Positions 53,139 to 53,141 of a DNA stretch of 53,141 nt are shown here, piece by piece. A program made the position numbers and the translations under genes. Where the stretch lies: the NCBI GenBank assembly GCA_021787395.1, contig JAJYLZ010000021.1, forward strand, positions 1 to 53,141, given 5' to 3'. A model generated the notes under the pieces. The model did no database searches. It was given only the letters and a program-made list of their open reading frames with translations, and had not been told where the DNA came from. Numbering within the stretch: the first letter of the stretch is position 1; each line of letters starts with the position of its first letter. The stretch is from Chloroflexota bacterium (GTDB lineage Bacteria > Chloroflexota > Limnocylindria > Limnocylindrales > CSP1-4).

Positions 53139-53141
53139 GGC

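Overview
The window is one very GC-rich stretch of bacterial chromosome (about 70% G+C by eye) that spans the replication-origin neighbourhood and a complete respiratory complex I operon. Gene families, the absence of any LPS or outer-membrane gene, the split layout around dnaA and the mycobacterial-type phosphoinositide genes suggest a high-GC monoderm. My best guess is a Chloroflexota lineage such as Limnocylindria. An actinobacterium is less likely, because gyrB/gyrA do not follow recF and the nuo operon is aberrant. This placement is inference. I see no rRNA, tRNA, CRISPR array, insertion sequence or phage gene.

Layout. 1-5426 (minus strand): the 5' end of a LysE-type exporter, a VanW-domain wall protein, and the classic jag-yidC-yidD-rnpA-rpmH block. 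5427-8138: the dnaA region. It holds a strong rpmH promoter, a perfect 17-bp palindrome of CsoR-operator type, dnaA, a family of short palindromic repeats, and DnaA-box-like 9-mers between dnaA and dnaN (candidate oriC). 8139-14523 (plus): dnaN, recF, dciA, a membrane pseudo-PP2C/propeller protein, a rhomboid protease and a bifunctional-nuclease-family protein.

14546-30299 is a mannosylation and phosphoinositide island. It contains a polyprenyl-phosphate-mannose-synthase-like GT2, three multipass GT-C-type proteins (one an 1814-residue fusion with an inserted propeller), and a tight seven-gene minus-strand operon. That operon runs arsR, PI-phosphate synthase, inositol-phosphate synthase, two HX4E acyltransferases, a PHP phosphoesterase and a PimA-like mannosyltransferase. 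This is a plausible complete route from glucose-6-phosphate to acylated phosphatidylinositol mannosides. An ArsR-type operator lies directly on the operon's promoter.

30442-35568 holds a GIY-YIG protein, a DHA2-type MFS exporter, a CorA-like transporter with GMS in place of GMN, two tandem sortase-fold proteins that lack the catalytic Cys, and a small anchored Pro/Ser-rich protein.

35577-51727 (minus) is midA (NDUFAF7-like) followed by a 13-gene complex I operon, nuoA-B-C-D-H-(I'E')-F-(G'I'')-J-K-L-M-N. The membrane arm and nuoA-D are ordinary. The peripheral arm is not: there is no normal nuoE, nuoG or nuoI. NuoI appears split into two halves. The N-terminal half is fused to a NuoE that has lost its [2Fe-2S] domain. 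The C-terminal half sits at the end of an 861-residue protein built from a NuoG-type [2Fe-2S] domain, a GltD/NfnB-type flavoprotein and extra [4Fe-4S] motifs. NuoF has lost one N3 cysteine and part of its NADH-pocket motif. This chimeric dehydrogenase module is the most striking system in the window. The window ends with a repeat-rich intergenic region and an unrecognised gene.
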